Assembly (NCBI RefSeq): GCF_027587025.1
Contig: NZ_JAPPTI010000001.1
Location: 434,001-498,000 of the forward strand
Reading direction: 5' to 3'
Source of the DNA: Vibrio sp. LaRot3
GTDB lineage: Bacteria > Pseudomonadota > Gammaproteobacteria > Enterobacterales > Vibrionaceae
DNA length: 64,000 bases
Of this stretch, positions 32,621 to 41,386 are shown in pieces. Below the pieces are notes generated by a model, which searched no databases, had not been told where the DNA came from, and saw only the letters and a list, made by a program, of their open reading frames with translations. The first letter of the stretch is position 1, and every line of letters starts with the position of its first letter. A program made the position numbers and the translations under genes.

Positions 32621-32646
32621 AACCCGCCGAAAGGCGGGTTTTTTGT
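32621..32646. terminator. Terminator of icd
   Basis: AACCCGCC-GAAA-GGCGGGTT stem with a stable GAAA tetraloop, followed by TTTTT. It is placed between convergent icd and cspD. Confidence 0.88.
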
Positions 32647-32664
32647 TTCGACATTGGCAGCGAT

Positions 32665-32886
32665 TTATTTAGCTGGCATTGCTTCCAGCGGTGTTACTAC
32701 ACTAGCGTGGTATCCTTTAGGACCTTCTTCTACTTCGAAAAATACTTGTTGACCAGCTTTCAGTGTACGGTAGCCGTCCATTTGGATTGTGGAGTAGTGA
32801 GCGAAAACGTCACTGTCGTCACCTTCTGCGCAAATGAAACCAAATCCTTTGGCATTGTTAAACCATTTTACTGTACCTGTAGCCAT
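32665..32886 (-). CDS. cspD: Cold-shock-like protein CspD
   Basis: 73 residues from ATG 32886 (MATGTVKWFNNAKGFGFI). It is one OB-fold cold-shock domain with RNP1 KGFGFI and RNP2 DVFAHY. IQMDGYRTLKAGQ and EEGPKGYHAS match CspD rather than CspA. In E. coli CspD inhibits replication and is induced in stationary phase. GAGGG lies nine bases before this ATG; an ATG three codons earlier is too close to it. It is divergent from clpS, as in E. coli. Confidence 0.9.
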   Translation of the reverse strand: MATGTVKWFNNAKGFGFICAEGDDSDVFAHYSTIQMDGYRTLKAGQQVFFEVEEGPKGYHASVVTPLEAMPAK

Positions 32887-33349
32887 GCTATACATCCCTC
32901 ATGCATTTTGTTTACTGATGTTGTTAACTCAACAACACTCCTGTGCTGTTGATGAATTAGTGAATAACAATTCAGGCGCTGCCAAATTTTTAGTCACTAT
33001 TTGACCAATGTAGTCAATGATTAGGGACAGTCAATAGTAAAAAGGTATTACTTACTAATTATTTACAAACAAAATCATTCCAAAGTTTACATATTTGTAA
33101 CTGATTTCACTATTTGCTTAAGAAAAACTGAATAATTTTAGGGTGATTTGATGTGTTTTTAATCAGTTGTCATGTATTTGCCGCGAGATAGAAATCTTTT
33201 ATTTGCAGCGATACAATTGCTGCATTAGTCTCTAAGTATGGGCTTTGAAATGCTTGGGCTTTTTTTACTCTTACTAGAGTTCTATCCAATATTTCCGTAC
33301 GGTGAAGTGTTAAAATTAAACACAGTTACTTTCTAAACAATGATTAATC
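32887..33349. promoter_or_regulatory. cspD-clpS divergent intergenic region
   Basis: 463 AT-rich bases with no gene. In the cspD leader two hairpins share a strand: TGTTG (32919-32923) with CAACA (32930-32934), or CAACA (32933-32937) with TGTTG (32947-32951). They cannot form together. The clpS promoter must lie on the right side, but I cannot place its boxes. The repeated TATTTG/ATTTAC text has no further structure I can name. Confidence 0.4.
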
Positions 33350-33670
33350 ATGAGCAAGCATTTTGAATGGGTAACTCCAGACTCAGATCTACTGGAGTTA
33401 GAGAAAACAGAAGTTAAACCGCCATCTTTGTATCACGTTATCTTGAATAATGATGACTACACACCGATGGATTTTGTTATCGAGATTCTAGAGCGATTTT
33501 TCTCTATGGATATCGATCAAGCGACACAAGTTATGCTCAAGGTTCACTACGAAGGGAAGGCCATTTGTGGCACTTTCACTGCGGAAGTGGCAGAAACCAA
33601 AGTAGCGCAAGTTACTATGTATTCAAGGGAAAATGAGCACCCACTGCTTTGCACTATGGAGCAAGCTTAG
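33350..33670 (+). CDS. clpS: ClpA adaptor ClpS
   Basis: 106 residues. A flexible N-terminal tail (1-25) is followed by the conserved core [20 protein letters not shown] and [17 protein letters not shown]. It binds ClpA and delivers N-degron substrates to ClpAP; the [10 protein letters not shown] segment forms the N-end-residue pocket. It is followed after 44 bases by clpA, with a hairpin in the gap. Confidence 0.95.
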   Translation: MSKHFEWVTPDSDLLELEKTEVKPPSLYHVILNNDDYTPMDFVIEILERFFSMDIDQATQVMLKVHYEGKAICGTFTAEVAETKVAQVTMYSRENEHPLLCTMEQA

Positions 33671-33679
33671 CGCTTGTCC

Positions 33680-33699
33680 GAACAACCCTTTAGTTGTTC
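33680..33699 (+). promoter_or_regulatory. Hairpin between clpS and clpA
   Basis: GAACAAC-CCTTTA-GTTGTTC, perfect 7-base arms, lying just upstream of the very strong clpA ribosome binding site (GAGGAGGT). The T run after it is short. It may set the ClpS:ClpA ratio by processing, partial termination or mRNA stability. Confidence 0.4.
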
Positions 33700-33714
33700 T
33701 TTGAGGAGGTCCTT

Positions 33715-35985
33715 ATGCTGAATAAAGAATTAGAATCGAGTCTCAACGGCGCGTTTGCCCGTGCACGAGACAAAAGACATGAGTTTATGACCGTCGAGCA
33801 CCTCCTACTAGCCTTGCTAGAGAATGATGCCGCGCGAGATGCACTGACTGCGTGCCAAGCTGATATAGACGCCTTGCGTAATGAGCTAGACGTATTTATT
33901 GATCAAACAACTCCTCTTATCCCAGAAAACGACGAAACACGTGAAACTCAACCAACTCTTAGCTTTCAAAGAGTGCTTCAACGTGCCGTTTTCCATGTTC
34001 AATCGTCTGGTCGCAGTGAAGTGACAGGCGCCAATGTTTTAGTCGCTATTTTTAGTGAACAAGAATCGCACGCAGCGTATTTGCTGAAAAAGAATGACAT
34101 TAGCCGTTTAGACATTGTTAACTTTATTTCCCATGGCATTTCTAAAACAAACGGTGAAGCAGAAGACTCATCCTCTGAATCATTCGGTAGTGAAGCGCCA
34201 AGTGAAGACAACAGCTCTGAAGAGCGTTTAGAAAGTTTTGCTACAAACCTCAACCAAGTGGCGAAAAAAGGCCAAATCGATCCACTGATTGGTCGAGATA
34301 AAGAGCTAGAGCGCACCATTCAAGTGCTTTGTCGCCGCCGTAAAAACAACCCACTATTGGTTGGTGAAGCGGGCGTGGGTAAAACCGCCATTGCCGAAGG
34401 TCTCGCTTGGAGAATCGTTGAAGGCCAAGTGCCTGAGATAATCAAAGATAGCATCATTTATTCACTTGATATTGGCTCGCTATTAGCGGGTACAAAATAC
34501 CGTGGTGATTTTGAGAAGCGCTTTAAAGCCATTCTTAAACAGCTTGAAAAAGAAGAGGATGCGATTCTCTTCATTGATGAAATTCATACCATTATCGGTG
34601 CTGGTGCAGCATCTGGTGGTCAAGTCGATGCCGCGAACTTAATTAAACCGCTACTGAGCAGCGGTAAGTTACGCTGTATTGGTTCGACTACTTATCAAGA
34701 ATACAGCACCATTTTTGAAAAAGAGCGCGCGCTTTCTCGTCGCTTCCAAAAAATTGATGTGGTTGAACCTTCATTAGATGACACCACTAAGATTCTAATT
34801 GGTTTGAAACCGAAATATGAAGCGCACCATGAAGTTCGTTACACCAACAAAGCGCTACGTGCAGCAGTAGAGTTGTCAGCGAAATACATTAATGAGCGTC
34901 ATCTACCTGATAAGGCGATCGATGTTATTGATGAAGCGGGCGCGCGCAGCCGCTTAGCACCTGCAAGCCGTCGTAAGAAAACGGTTGGCGTTGCTGATAT
35001 TGAAGCTATGGTTGCAAAGATGGCTCGTATCCCTGAAAAATCAGTTTCTTCTACAGACAAAGAGATCCTTCAGTCTCTTGATGAGAAGATGAAAATGCTG
35101 GTATTTGGACAAGACAATGCCATCGATGTACTGAGCGAGGCAATCAAACTAACTCGCGCCGGTCTAGGTGCAGACAACAAACCAGTTGGTTCGTTCTTGT
35201 TTGCTGGCCCTACAGGTGTGGGTAAAACAGAAGTGACCGTTCAGCTTGCTAAGCTGATGGGTATTGAACTGCTGCGTTTCGATATGTCGGAGTACGGTGA
35301 GCGTCACTCAGTAAGTCGCCTAATTGGTGCGCCTCCGGGTTATGTTGGTTACGATCAGGGCGGCTTGTTAACAGATGCAGTGATTAAACATCCGCATTCA
35401 GTTGTGCTTCTGGATGAGATTGAAAAAGCGCACCCGGACATTTTTAATTTGCTACTGCAAGTGATGGATAACGGTACTCTAACAGACAACAATGGCCGTA
35501 AAGCGGATTTCAGAAACGTTATTCTTGTTATGACAACCAACGCGGGTGTCCAAGAGACTGAGAAGAAATCCATTGGCCTTATCCAGCAGGATCATAGCCA
35601 TGATGCGATGGCGGAAATTAAGAAAGTCTTTACTCCTGAATTCCGCAATCGTCTGGATAACATCATTTGGTTCAACAGCTTGAGCGAAGATGTTATTCAC
35701 CAAGTAGTGGACAAGTTCATCGTTGAACTGCAAGCTCAGTTGGATGTTCGTGGCGTATCGCTAGAGATCTCAGATGATGCTCGTAAGTGGCTTGCCGCCA
35801 AAGGTTACGACAAAGCAATGGGTGCTCGACCAATGGGACGCGTGATTCAAGATAAGCTCAAAAAACCATTGGCAAACGAATTACTGTTTGGTGAATTGGT
35901 CGATGGTGGTACGGTGAAGGTCACTCTGAAGTCAGATAAATTAGAATTTGATTTCATGAATGAGAAAGAAGCCGCAGTGCATTAA
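33715..35985 (+). CDS. clpA: ATP-dependent Clp protease ATPase subunit ClpA
   Basis: A 756-residue class I Clp/Hsp100 unfoldase. It has an N-domain (1-145) that binds ClpS, D1 with Walker [10 protein letters not shown] near 217, and D2 with Walker [10 protein letters not shown] near 499. [19 protein letters not shown] is the sensor-2 region. It unfolds substrates and feeds them to ClpP, which is not encoded here. The start is ATG 33715 ([11 protein letters not shown]), seven codons inside the longest frame, because of GAGGAGGT and family similarity. Confidence 0.95.
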   Translation: MLNKELESSLNGAFARARDKRHEFMTVEHLLLALLENDAARDALTACQADIDALRNELDVFIDQTTPLIPENDETRETQPTLSFQRVLQRAVFHVQSSGRSEVTGANVLVAIFSEQESHAAYLLKKNDISRLDIVNFISHGISKTNGEAEDSSSESFGSEAPSEDNSSEERLESFATNLNQVAKKGQIDPLIGRDKELERTIQVLCRRRKNNPLLVGEAGVGKTAIAEGLAWRIVEGQVPEIIKDSIIYSLDIGSLLAGTKYRGDFEKRFKAILKQLEKEEDAILFIDEIHTIIGAGAASGGQVDAANLIKPLLSSGKLRCIGSTTYQEYSTIFEKERALSRRFQKIDVVEPSLDDTTKILIGLKPKYEAHHEVRYTNKALRAAVELSAKYINERHLPDKAIDVIDEAGARSRLAPASRRKKTVGVADIEAMVAKMARIPEKSVSSTDKEILQSLDEKMKMLVFGQDNAIDVLSEAIKLTRAGLGADNKPVGSFLFAGPTGVGKTEVTVQLAKLMGIELLRFDMSEYGERHSVSRLIGAPPGYVGYDQGGLLTDAVIKHPHSVVLLDEIEKAHPDIFNLLLQVMDNGTLTDNNGRKADFRNVILVMTTNAGVQETEKKSIGLIQQDHSHDAMAEIKKVFTPEFRNRLDNIIWFNSLSEDVIHQVVDKFIVELQAQLDVRGVSLEISDDARKWLAAKGYDKAMGARPMGRVIQDKLKKPLANELLFGELVDGGTVKVTLKSDKLEFDFMNEKEAAVH

Positions 35986-36004
35986 GTCGAACTCGATAAC
36001 GTAA

Positions 36005-36031
36005 AGCCAGAGCAATTGCTCTGGCTTTTTT
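36005..36031 (+). terminator. Terminator of clpA (repeat copy 1)
   Basis: Perfect stem AGCCAGAGCA/ATTGCTCTGGCT-type palindrome followed by T6. The same 27 bases occur again at 36741-36767. Confidence 0.88.
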
Positions 36032-36184
36032 GTTTTTGCTCTTAGGTAAAATGTATAACAGCTGTTGTTTTATATGCGACTGATATCTTATTTGGGTGAT
36101 GAGAATGGATTAGTATCTGGATATCAAATTAATGCTTTTGTATTAATTAACCCCCTAAATATAAAAGCTAAGGAAAGTTATAAA

Positions 36185-36733
36185 ATGAAAAAACTTGCAG
36201 CCAGAGTCTTGGTCATTGTTCTCACTTCAGTTGGATTAATTGCGTGTGGCGGTACCCCGCAACAACCTCCTGCGGAAACTGTTACTCTGTCTTCCTCTAT
36301 AAACGTTAAAGAACTAGATTTAAATCTTACGTTCAAACATACGCCTGAAATTAAGTATCACACTCAAGAGGAGTTAACGTCACTTGTAACATCCTTACTA
36401 AAGACAAAGCTTAAAGAAAAACAATTACTGTCTACAGCGCCAGAGGCCGACTCGATTGTGATAAATGTCGAGTATTTCCGTCGATTTTTAGGTGACGCCA
36501 CTCCACTTCCTAGTGATTCGTTAGCAGCCCCAGAATTTGAGTATCAGATCAAACTAGCACAAGGGCAGGAAATGAAGACTGTAGTGTCTAGAGAGAATTT
36601 GGTCTATAAGCCTGGGTTTGCATCTAGTTTGAAGATTATTGGTGGTGGTTTAAGAGACAAAGAAGATGAGCTTCCATTTGTTGAGGCTTTAGTAAATACC
36701 CTCATTGATGACATAGAAAAAAATTCAAACTAA
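36185..36733 (+). CDS. Putative lipoprotein of unknown function
   Basis: 182 residues from ATG 36185 (MKKLAARVLV), with AAGGAAAG upstream. The open frame reaches 40 codons further back, but these look like untranslated AT-rich leader. The signal peptide ends in a lipobox VGLIAC, with lipid-modified Cys21. The mature part (VNVEYFRRFLGD, LVNTLIDDIEK) resembles small DUF4410/DUF4136-like outer-membrane lipoproteins in outline, but I do not recognise the family. It is more AT-rich than its neighbours and is bounded by identical terminators, so it is probably an acquired gene. Confidence 0.75.
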   Translation: MKKLAARVLVIVLTSVGLIACGGTPQQPPAETVTLSSSINVKELDLNLTFKHTPEIKYHTQEELTSLVTSLLKTKLKEKQLLSTAPEADSIVINVEYFRRFLGDATPLPSDSLAAPEFEYQIKLAQGQEMKTVVSRENLVYKPGFASSLKIIGGGLRDKEDELPFVEALVNTLIDDIEKNSN

Positions 36734-36740
36734 AAGTAGA

Positions 36741-36767
36741 AGCCAGAGCAATTGCTCTGGCTTTTTT
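36741..36767. terminator. Terminator of the lipoprotein gene (repeat copy 2)
   Basis: Identical to the clpA terminator. It sits between the convergent lipoprotein and YdcF-type genes. Confidence 0.85.
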
Positions 36768-36769
36768 CA

Positions 36770-37405
36770 TCATCGATAGGCGGAAAGTCGTGAAGAAATG
36801 AACTGATAGGACTCTTCTACATCATCCGGAATGGGTTGCTCTATCTGAAATCCTCTCTCTGGGTATATTTTAATGCGCTCAAAGTCGCCTAACATTGCTT
36901 CCAACGCCATACACAAATCAATATCTTCATTGAAGTAATCAACGAAAGACAAAGCAGGAGAAGTGACGGTGGCACTTTCGATAGCATTTGGCCACTGCTT
37001 CATAAACGTCGCGTAGGCACGGCGCTCCATATAAGGCTTTTGAACTAAGATAAAGCGTTGAAAATCGAGCTTAAGCTTTCCTAATACTTGTGCAGTGAGC
37101 GTGACATTTTCTCCGCTGTTGGTTGCTTGGTTTTCAATAATGATTTTATTTGCAGGGACACCGAGATCTTTGGCGATGGCCGCAAATGTTTCGGCCTCTG
37201 TTTGATCGAATACCCCTTCAGTTAAGCGGCCAAAACCACCAGAGAATATGAGGTACTCAGCCATGCCTTGATGGTATAGGTCAATTGCATGTTCAGCTAC
37301 GCGAGGATCATTGCTACCTAATACGAAAATACAGTCTGCTTTCTCGATTTGGTGGTTTAGCTGCATGTACTGCCATAAGTTTTCTATATGCTTGAACAGA
37401 CGCAT
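36770..37405 (-). CDS. YdcF-family protein (DUF218)
   Basis: A 211-residue DUF218 domain protein without membrane segments: CIFVLGSNDPRVAEHAIDLY, EYLIFSGGFGRLT, NQATNSGENVTLTAQVL and FILVQKPYMERRAYATF. These match the YdcF group, for which SAM binding has been shown in the E. coli protein; its reaction is not known. It starts 10 bases after the upstream epimerase-like gene, so they probably share a transcript. Confidence 0.82.
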   Translation of the reverse strand: MRLFKHIENLWQYMQLNHQIEKADCIFVLGSNDPRVAEHAIDLYHQGMAEYLIFSGGFGRLTEGVFDQTEAETFAAIAKDLGVPANKIIIENQATNSGENVTLTAQVLGKLKLDFQRFILVQKPYMERRAYATFMKQWPNAIESATVTSPALSFVDYFNEDIDLCMALEAMLGDFERIKIYPERGFQIEQPIPDDVEESYQFISSRLSAYR

Positions 37406-37415
37406 CTTGATGCCC

Positions 37416-38237
37416 TCAAATGGTTTCTAACGTATGTTGAAAGTGGAATCGATAGCCATGTGCGATGGCTTTATCGGCAATGATTCGTTTGTCGGCCTGA
37501 GCCACCGTGGCTGGAAGCGAATCTTCACTTTGTACTCGCTCTAGCGCGGCTTGATAAAACTCGGCTTTATTCGTCGTGTTTGGTGTTGTGGCATTGATGA
37601 TTTGCTTATTGAAATGGGACGCGGCAAATACAGAGATACCAATTGCATCATTGAGATGCAGCATGTTAGCGGGGGCTTGCGTACTGACCTGACGTAGCTT
37701 GTTCACAAAGCGAGAAGGGTGGCGGTTTGGGCCAATAAGGCCGCTACAGCGAATGATGGCGTAGTCTATGCCACTATCCATTAAGTGTTGTTCCGCTAGT
37801 AGCATCACTCGGGCATTGTCAGAAAAGCTTGGATTGCTAATGGCTTTATCTAAGCTAGCGTCGTCTTCGGTCATCTCTTTGGCAAGGTTAGGGTAAACCG
37901 TGGTTGAGCTGATCATAATGATCTTTTCTACCTGGTTGGTTTTCGCTGCTGAGACCAATTTTTGCCAATGCTGAGCGTATTGGTCACCATTACCTTTACG
38001 AAATCCCGGAGGAAAGCAGCCAAAGAGCAGGTCGGCTTTGAGCGAAGCTAAGGTATTGGCGACATCTTCCAACGAATGGTCAAGATTGAGTAACGTCGAT
38101 TTTAAGCCCGATTGCGCAATCTCATTGCAACCTGATGGCGTTGTACGGGTGGCAACAACCGTGTGGCCCAAGTTAGCTAAGCAATGGCCGAGTGGCTGTC
38201 CCAACCAGCCCGCGCCAACAATGACGATATTTTTCAT
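37416..38237 (-). CDS. NAD(P)-binding epimerase/dehydratase-like protein (YeeZ type)
   Basis: 273 residues, Rossmann fold. The N-terminal NAD(P) motif is GAGWLGQPLG (8-17). MISSTTVYP and the region around residue 150 correspond to the extended-SDR core, but the usual YxxxK catalytic pair is not clearly present. It resembles E. coli YeeZ. The substrate is unknown. The second half is shorter than in typical sugar epimerases. Confidence 0.78.
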   Translation of the reverse strand: MKNIVIVGAGWLGQPLGHCLANLGHTVVATRTTPSGCNEIAQSGLKSTLLNLDHSLEDVANTLASLKADLLFGCFPPGFRKGNGDQYAQHWQKLVSAAKTNQVEKIIMISSTTVYPNLAKEMTEDDASLDKAISNPSFSDNARVMLLAEQHLMDSGIDYAIIRCSGLIGPNRHPSRFVNKLRQVSTQAPANMLHLNDAIGISVFAASHFNKQIINATTPNTTNKAEFYQAALERVQSEDSLPATVAQADKRIIADKAIAHGYRFHFQHTLETI

Positions 38238-38253
38238 TTATTTACTCCAATCC

Positions 38254-39144
38254 CTATAGCGATACTTCATTATGAAGCCTAGTTAATTGGTTACGCAAAC
38301 ACTTGTGTGCGGTGCAGTTACTGACACTTTGATGCTGTACTACGTCGATATTGGCGTGCCACGTAAGGTTTTCGAAATCAGACTTTACTTGTATCAGTTG
38401 GCCGCTTTCTAGTGCGGGCTGAGCAATATGGATTGGCAGCATCCCCCAACCAAAACCGTTGCTGATTAACTCTAGTGAGACATAGTGACTATCGGCATAC
38501 CAAACGTCTGGGCTATGTGCTTTTTGAAAGCTGCTAGTTTCGTTGGATTTAGAACGAATCACGATTTGCCGATGCAGCCTCAAAGTATCGAGGTGAGGAA
38601 TGGTGAGTGAGGCGAGTGGGTGATGCTTCGCAACGTAGACATCGAATATGACGTTACCTAAGCCTTCAAAATCTAGCGACTCATCTAAGCTTGCTTCGCT
38701 AAACATGATTCCCATTGTTGCTCGTTTATTTCTGACTAACTGAAGAATATCAATACTGGATGCACTCAAACATTCGAAATGGATCATCGGAAACTGCTCG
38801 CTCACACTTTGCAGCGCAACGGATAACTGCGTCATCGGAATACCTTCATCGATGGCCAAAGTAATGTCTTGATATTGCCGACCATCAAGTTGATGCGCGC
38901 AGTTGATCAACCGCTTATGTTGGATAACAGCAGCTTTAGCGTGCGGTAGAAGCTGCTGGCCTTGATGGGTCAACAACGGGTAGCGCCCAGACCGATCAAA
39001 TAACTCATAGCCGCAGTCTATTTCCATATTGATTATATGTTGGCTAATGGCGGATTGAACCTTACCCAACTTTCGTGCTGCGGCGGAAAATGAACCTTGC
39101 TCGACGGTTTGGATGAACGCATCTAATTGCTCAATACTAAACAT
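38254..39144 (-). CDS. LysR-family transcriptional regulator
   Basis: 296 residues. The N-terminal winged HTH (1-60) reads LDAFIQTVEQGSFSAAARKL, then a linker helix and a periplasmic-binding-like effector domain (88-295). It is divergent from a PACE-type efflux gene with 87 bases between them, the usual LysR target arrangement, and is similar in layout to the AceR-AceI pair of Acinetobacter. The inducer is unknown. Confidence 0.88.
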   Translation of the reverse strand: MFSIEQLDAFIQTVEQGSFSAAARKLGKVQSAISQHIINMEIDCGYELFDRSGRYPLLTHQGQQLLPHAKAAVIQHKRLINCAHQLDGRQYQDITLAIDEGIPMTQLSVALQSVSEQFPMIHFECLSASSIDILQLVRNKRATMGIMFSEASLDESLDFEGLGNVIFDVYVAKHHPLASLTIPHLDTLRLHRQIVIRSKSNETSSFQKAHSPDVWYADSHYVSLELISNGFGWGMLPIHIAQPALESGQLIQVKSDFENLTWHANIDVVQHQSVSNCTAHKCLRNQLTRLHNEVSL

Positions 39145-39231
39145 ATCATTTTTACTGATGGTATCTGACTTTTTAGTATCTTATATCTCGATGATAATAG
39201 CGTCTATTGATAGAGCATAATTTAGAGAACT
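39145..39231. promoter_or_regulatory. LysR/PACE divergent promoter with operator-like palindrome
   Basis: ATCA-N7-TGAT (39145-39159) is a 15-base LysR-type T-N11-A palindrome directly at the regulator start. A direct repeat GTATC...GTATC follows (39161-39180). Both could bind the LysR protein. Confidence 0.4.
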
Positions 39232-39663
39232 ATGATGCAAACAAAAGAAAGAATCTTCCATGCCATTACATTTGAAGCATTGGCGTTAGCCATAATCATC
39301 CCATCGGCGGCAGTTATTACCGGTAAAGCGACAGGATCGCTTGCTATTGTGGGGATTGGTTTGAGCCTTTTTACCGTCGTGTGGAACTACTTTTACAACA
39401 TTGGTTTTGACCGCTGGTTTGGTCATGATCGCGTTAATCGTTCATTGAAGTTAAGAGTGGGGCATACGTTTGGATTTGAAGGTGGTTTAATTTTCCTTAC
39501 TGTGCCAACCATTGCGTGGTTTTTGCAGATTTCAATTGGGTCTGCTTTGATGCTTGAAGCAGGGTTCTTGGTATTTTTCTTCTTTTACGCGACGGGGTTT
39601 AATTGGTGTTATGACCGATTGCAGCCTTATAAGTGGATGTTTGCGAATAGAACAGAGGCTTAA
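39232..39663 (+). CDS. PACE-family multidrug (chlorhexidine-type) efflux transporter
   Basis: 143 residues with four membrane segments arranged as two tandem BTP repeats. The first repeat has RIFHAITFEALALAIIIP, with the conserved acidic residue (Glu15) known to be essential in AceI, and FYNIGFDRWFG closes it. The second repeat has RVGHTFGFEGGLIF and FYATGFNWCYDRL. Family members export biguanides, acriflavine or short diamines in exchange for protons. The substrate here is unknown. Confidence 0.88.
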   Translation: MMQTKERIFHAITFEALALAIIIPSAAVITGKATGSLAIVGIGLSLFTVVWNYFYNIGFDRWFGHDRVNRSLKLRVGHTFGFEGGLIFLTVPTIAWFLQISIGSALMLEAGFLVFFFFYATGFNWCYDRLQPYKWMFANRTEA

Positions 39664-39677
39664 GAGAACTGTTCAAC

Positions 39678-39709
39678 AAAAAAGAGCACCGCATGCGGTG
39701 CTCTTTTTG
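39678..39709. terminator. Bidirectional terminator after the PACE gene
   Basis: AGAGCACCGC/GCGGTGCTCT stem flanked by A6 and T5, between convergent genes. Confidence 0.88.
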
Positions 39710-39718
39710 TGGTGTCTA

Positions 39719-39949
39719 TTACTTTAATACGCGAAGAATTTTGTCTGCGTGTTCTGCGACTTCGATACCCTCATCAGTCAGGTAGCCGCCATCAGGCAAT
39801 GTACATAGTCCTTTTTCGTAGAGTTTTTTTACGGCTTGCTGCATTTCTTCTGATGCATCGTTGTGCACCTTAATGCCAGTTGCGGAGCTACTAATATCGA
39901 ATTGCAGTAGCAAGTTGAGTTCAGAAAGATGTTCTGGCAAGTATTTCAT
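39719..39949 (-). CDS. Small conserved protein (TIGR02647-like)
   Basis: 76 residues: LSELNLLLQFDISSSATGIK, then a short helical/wing-like part (MQQAVKKLYEKGLCTLPDGG YLTDEG) that could be a small winged helix. It resembles the TIGR02647 family of small gammaproteobacterial proteins of unknown function. A ribosome binding site (AAGGAATCTCTT) precedes the ATG. Confidence 0.65.
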   Translation of the reverse strand: MKYLPEHLSELNLLLQFDISSSATGIKVHNDASEEMQQAVKKLYEKGLCTLPDGGYLTDEGIEVAEHADKILRVLK

Positions 39950-40333
39950 AAGAGATTCCTTATTTTGTCTTCCTATCCAAAGTACTGCGAACGACAGCGT
40001 TCGACAATGTTGATATGAGAGAAGTGTTAGCTAATGCAAAAAAGCAGATTTTTGCATAAAAATCGCTTTTAATATGAAAAATTAGCCTAATGAGTTTAAA
40101 GTGCAAACTTCTAAAAATGAGATTTTAAATAAGCAATTGAATATATTGGTTTTTGCTGCTGTTTGGCATGAGTCGTTTAGGTATTTTGATAGCAATGTCC
40201 TCGTCGATAACTCCAGTTTGTCTTCTCATAAAAAACATTTTTAGTTAACGACAAAATTAGTGCTTGAATAAATGCTGAATACGAGTGATTATCCGCGCCC
40301 TCCTATTCACTTGTTTCAAAATGTTACACTAAC
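39950..40333 (+). promoter_or_regulatory. focA upstream region with a long hairpin
   Basis: 384 AT-rich bases without a gene. At 40040-40070 AAAAGC-a-GATTTTT and AAAAATC-GCTTTT form a 13-pair stem with one bulge and a GCAT loop, followed by TTTTAAT. It could be a terminator of a short transcript or an AT-rich cruciform. I see no clear FNR box before focA. Confidence 0.35.
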
Positions 40334-41191
40334 ATGAACCTTAACCAATTTGACTCATTGCTACCGCCGCAAATGGCTGAGCGCGCGGCCGAAATCGGCC
40401 TTGGTAAAGCAACTAAAGACCCGGTTAAATCTTTTCTTCTCGCGATCTCTGCGGGAATTCATATTGGCATCGCATTTATCTTTTATACCACTGTTACCAC
40501 GGGCACATCAGAGATGGCTTGGGGCATGACCCGCTTGATTGGTGGTATCGCGTTTAGCTTAGGTCTCATTTTGGTGGTAGTCACCGGCGGTGAGTTGTTT
40601 ACCAGTTCGGTATTAACATTAGTTGCCAGAGCAAGTGGTAAAATCTCATGGCAGACACTGTTTAAGAACTGGTTTATTGTCTACATCGGTAACGGTATTG
40701 GCGCATTGTTGCTTGTGTTATGTATGGTGGTAACTAAGCAATACATGTTCGATCATGGACAAGTTGGCTTGAACGCCATGGCGATTTCTCAGCACAAATT
40801 ACACCATGGTTTTTTCCAAGCAGTCGCGCTTGGTATTATGTGTAACGTGTTGGTATGTATTGCCGTTTGGATGACATTCAGCGGGCGCACGTTGACCGAT
40901 AAAATCATGGTGATGATTTTACCTGTCGCTATGTTTGTGTCGGCAGGCTTTGAGCACTGCATTGCCAATATGTTCCAAGTGCCGATGGCGATCGCTATTA
41001 AGACGTTTGCTCCAGCAGAGTTTTGGCAAATGACGGGCGCGAATATCGCAGATTACGCCGATTTGAATCTACTGGGCTTTTTGGTTAACAACCTAATACC
41101 AGTGACGATAGGTAATATTATTGGTGGCGGTTTGTTTGTAGGTATGTGGTACTGGCTGATTTATCTACGTGACGACCAGCATCTAGCATAG
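40334..41191 (+). CDS. focA: Formate channel FocA
   Basis: 285 residues, the same length as E. coli FocA. This is a formate/nitrite transporter family protein with six membrane helices. TTGTSEMAWGMTRLIGGIAFSLGLI, GGELFTSSVL, ALGIMCNVLVCIAVWM and the pore histidine in GFEHCIANMF are conserved; NNLIPVTIGNIIGGGL is the last half-helix motif. The protein forms a pentameric channel for formate in mixed-acid fermentation. pflB is not adjacent here. The 3' terminator is close by. Confidence 0.92.
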   Translation: MNLNQFDSLLPPQMAERAAEIGLGKATKDPVKSFLLAISAGIHIGIAFIFYTTVTTGTSEMAWGMTRLIGGIAFSLGLILVVVTGGELFTSSVLTLVARASGKISWQTLFKNWFIVYIGNGIGALLLVLCMVVTKQYMFDHGQVGLNAMAISQHKLHHGFFQAVALGIMCNVLVCIAVWMTFSGRTLTDKIMVMILPVAMFVSAGFEHCIANMFQVPMAIAIKTFAPAEFWQMTGANIADYADLNLLGFLVNNLIPVTIGNIIGGGLFVGMWYWLIYLRDDQHLA

Positions 41192-41196
41192 ATATT

Positions 41197-41221
41197 AGGC
41201 TCGCCCATGCGAGCCTTTTTA
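41197..41221 (+). terminator. Terminator of focA
   Basis: AGGCTCGC-CCAT-GCGAGCCT stem followed by T5, six bases after the stop. Confidence 0.85.
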
Positions 41222-41224
41222 TGC

Positions 41225-41386
41225 TCAGCAGTTGTCCAAGTTGAATTGTCCCTGTTCGAAATACTCATCGTTTAGCTCTGCTGGCTCGACAACTAGCCAG
41301 TTCGTTTGATCTTCCTGTTCTAACTCGGTTAGTAGAAAACCATTCGCCATATTTCTACGTGCGATGTTGTGATGTCCCTGTTGCAT
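41225..41386 (-). CDS. Small hypothetical protein, 53 residues
   Basis: The minus strand encodes MQQGHHNIARRNMANGFLLT followed by ELEQEDQTNWLVVEPAEL and an acidic tail ending QFNLDNC. AAGGGA lies at a good distance before the ATG. The frame is clean and the composition is protein-like (acidic, soluble, no membrane segment or Cys motif). It ends just before the focA terminator. The function is unknown. Confidence 0.6.
   Translation of the reverse strand: MQQGHHNIARRNMANGFLLTELEQEDQTNWLVVEPAELNDEYFEQGQFNLDNC

Larger units (their letters stand above)
36005..36767. repeat. 27-bp direct repeats (terminators) flanking a lipoprotein gene
   Basis: 36005-36031 and 36741-36767 are identical over 27 bases, each a palindromic terminator. 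They lie 736 bases apart and enclose exactly one AT-rich lipoprotein gene. The pattern fits insertion or duplication by recombination at the clpA terminator. Confidence 0.7.

Noticed and set aside
32614..32952. Plus-strand frame of 112 codons over cspD
   Set aside because: It is a mirror of cspD coding constraint and its leader; cspD is certain.
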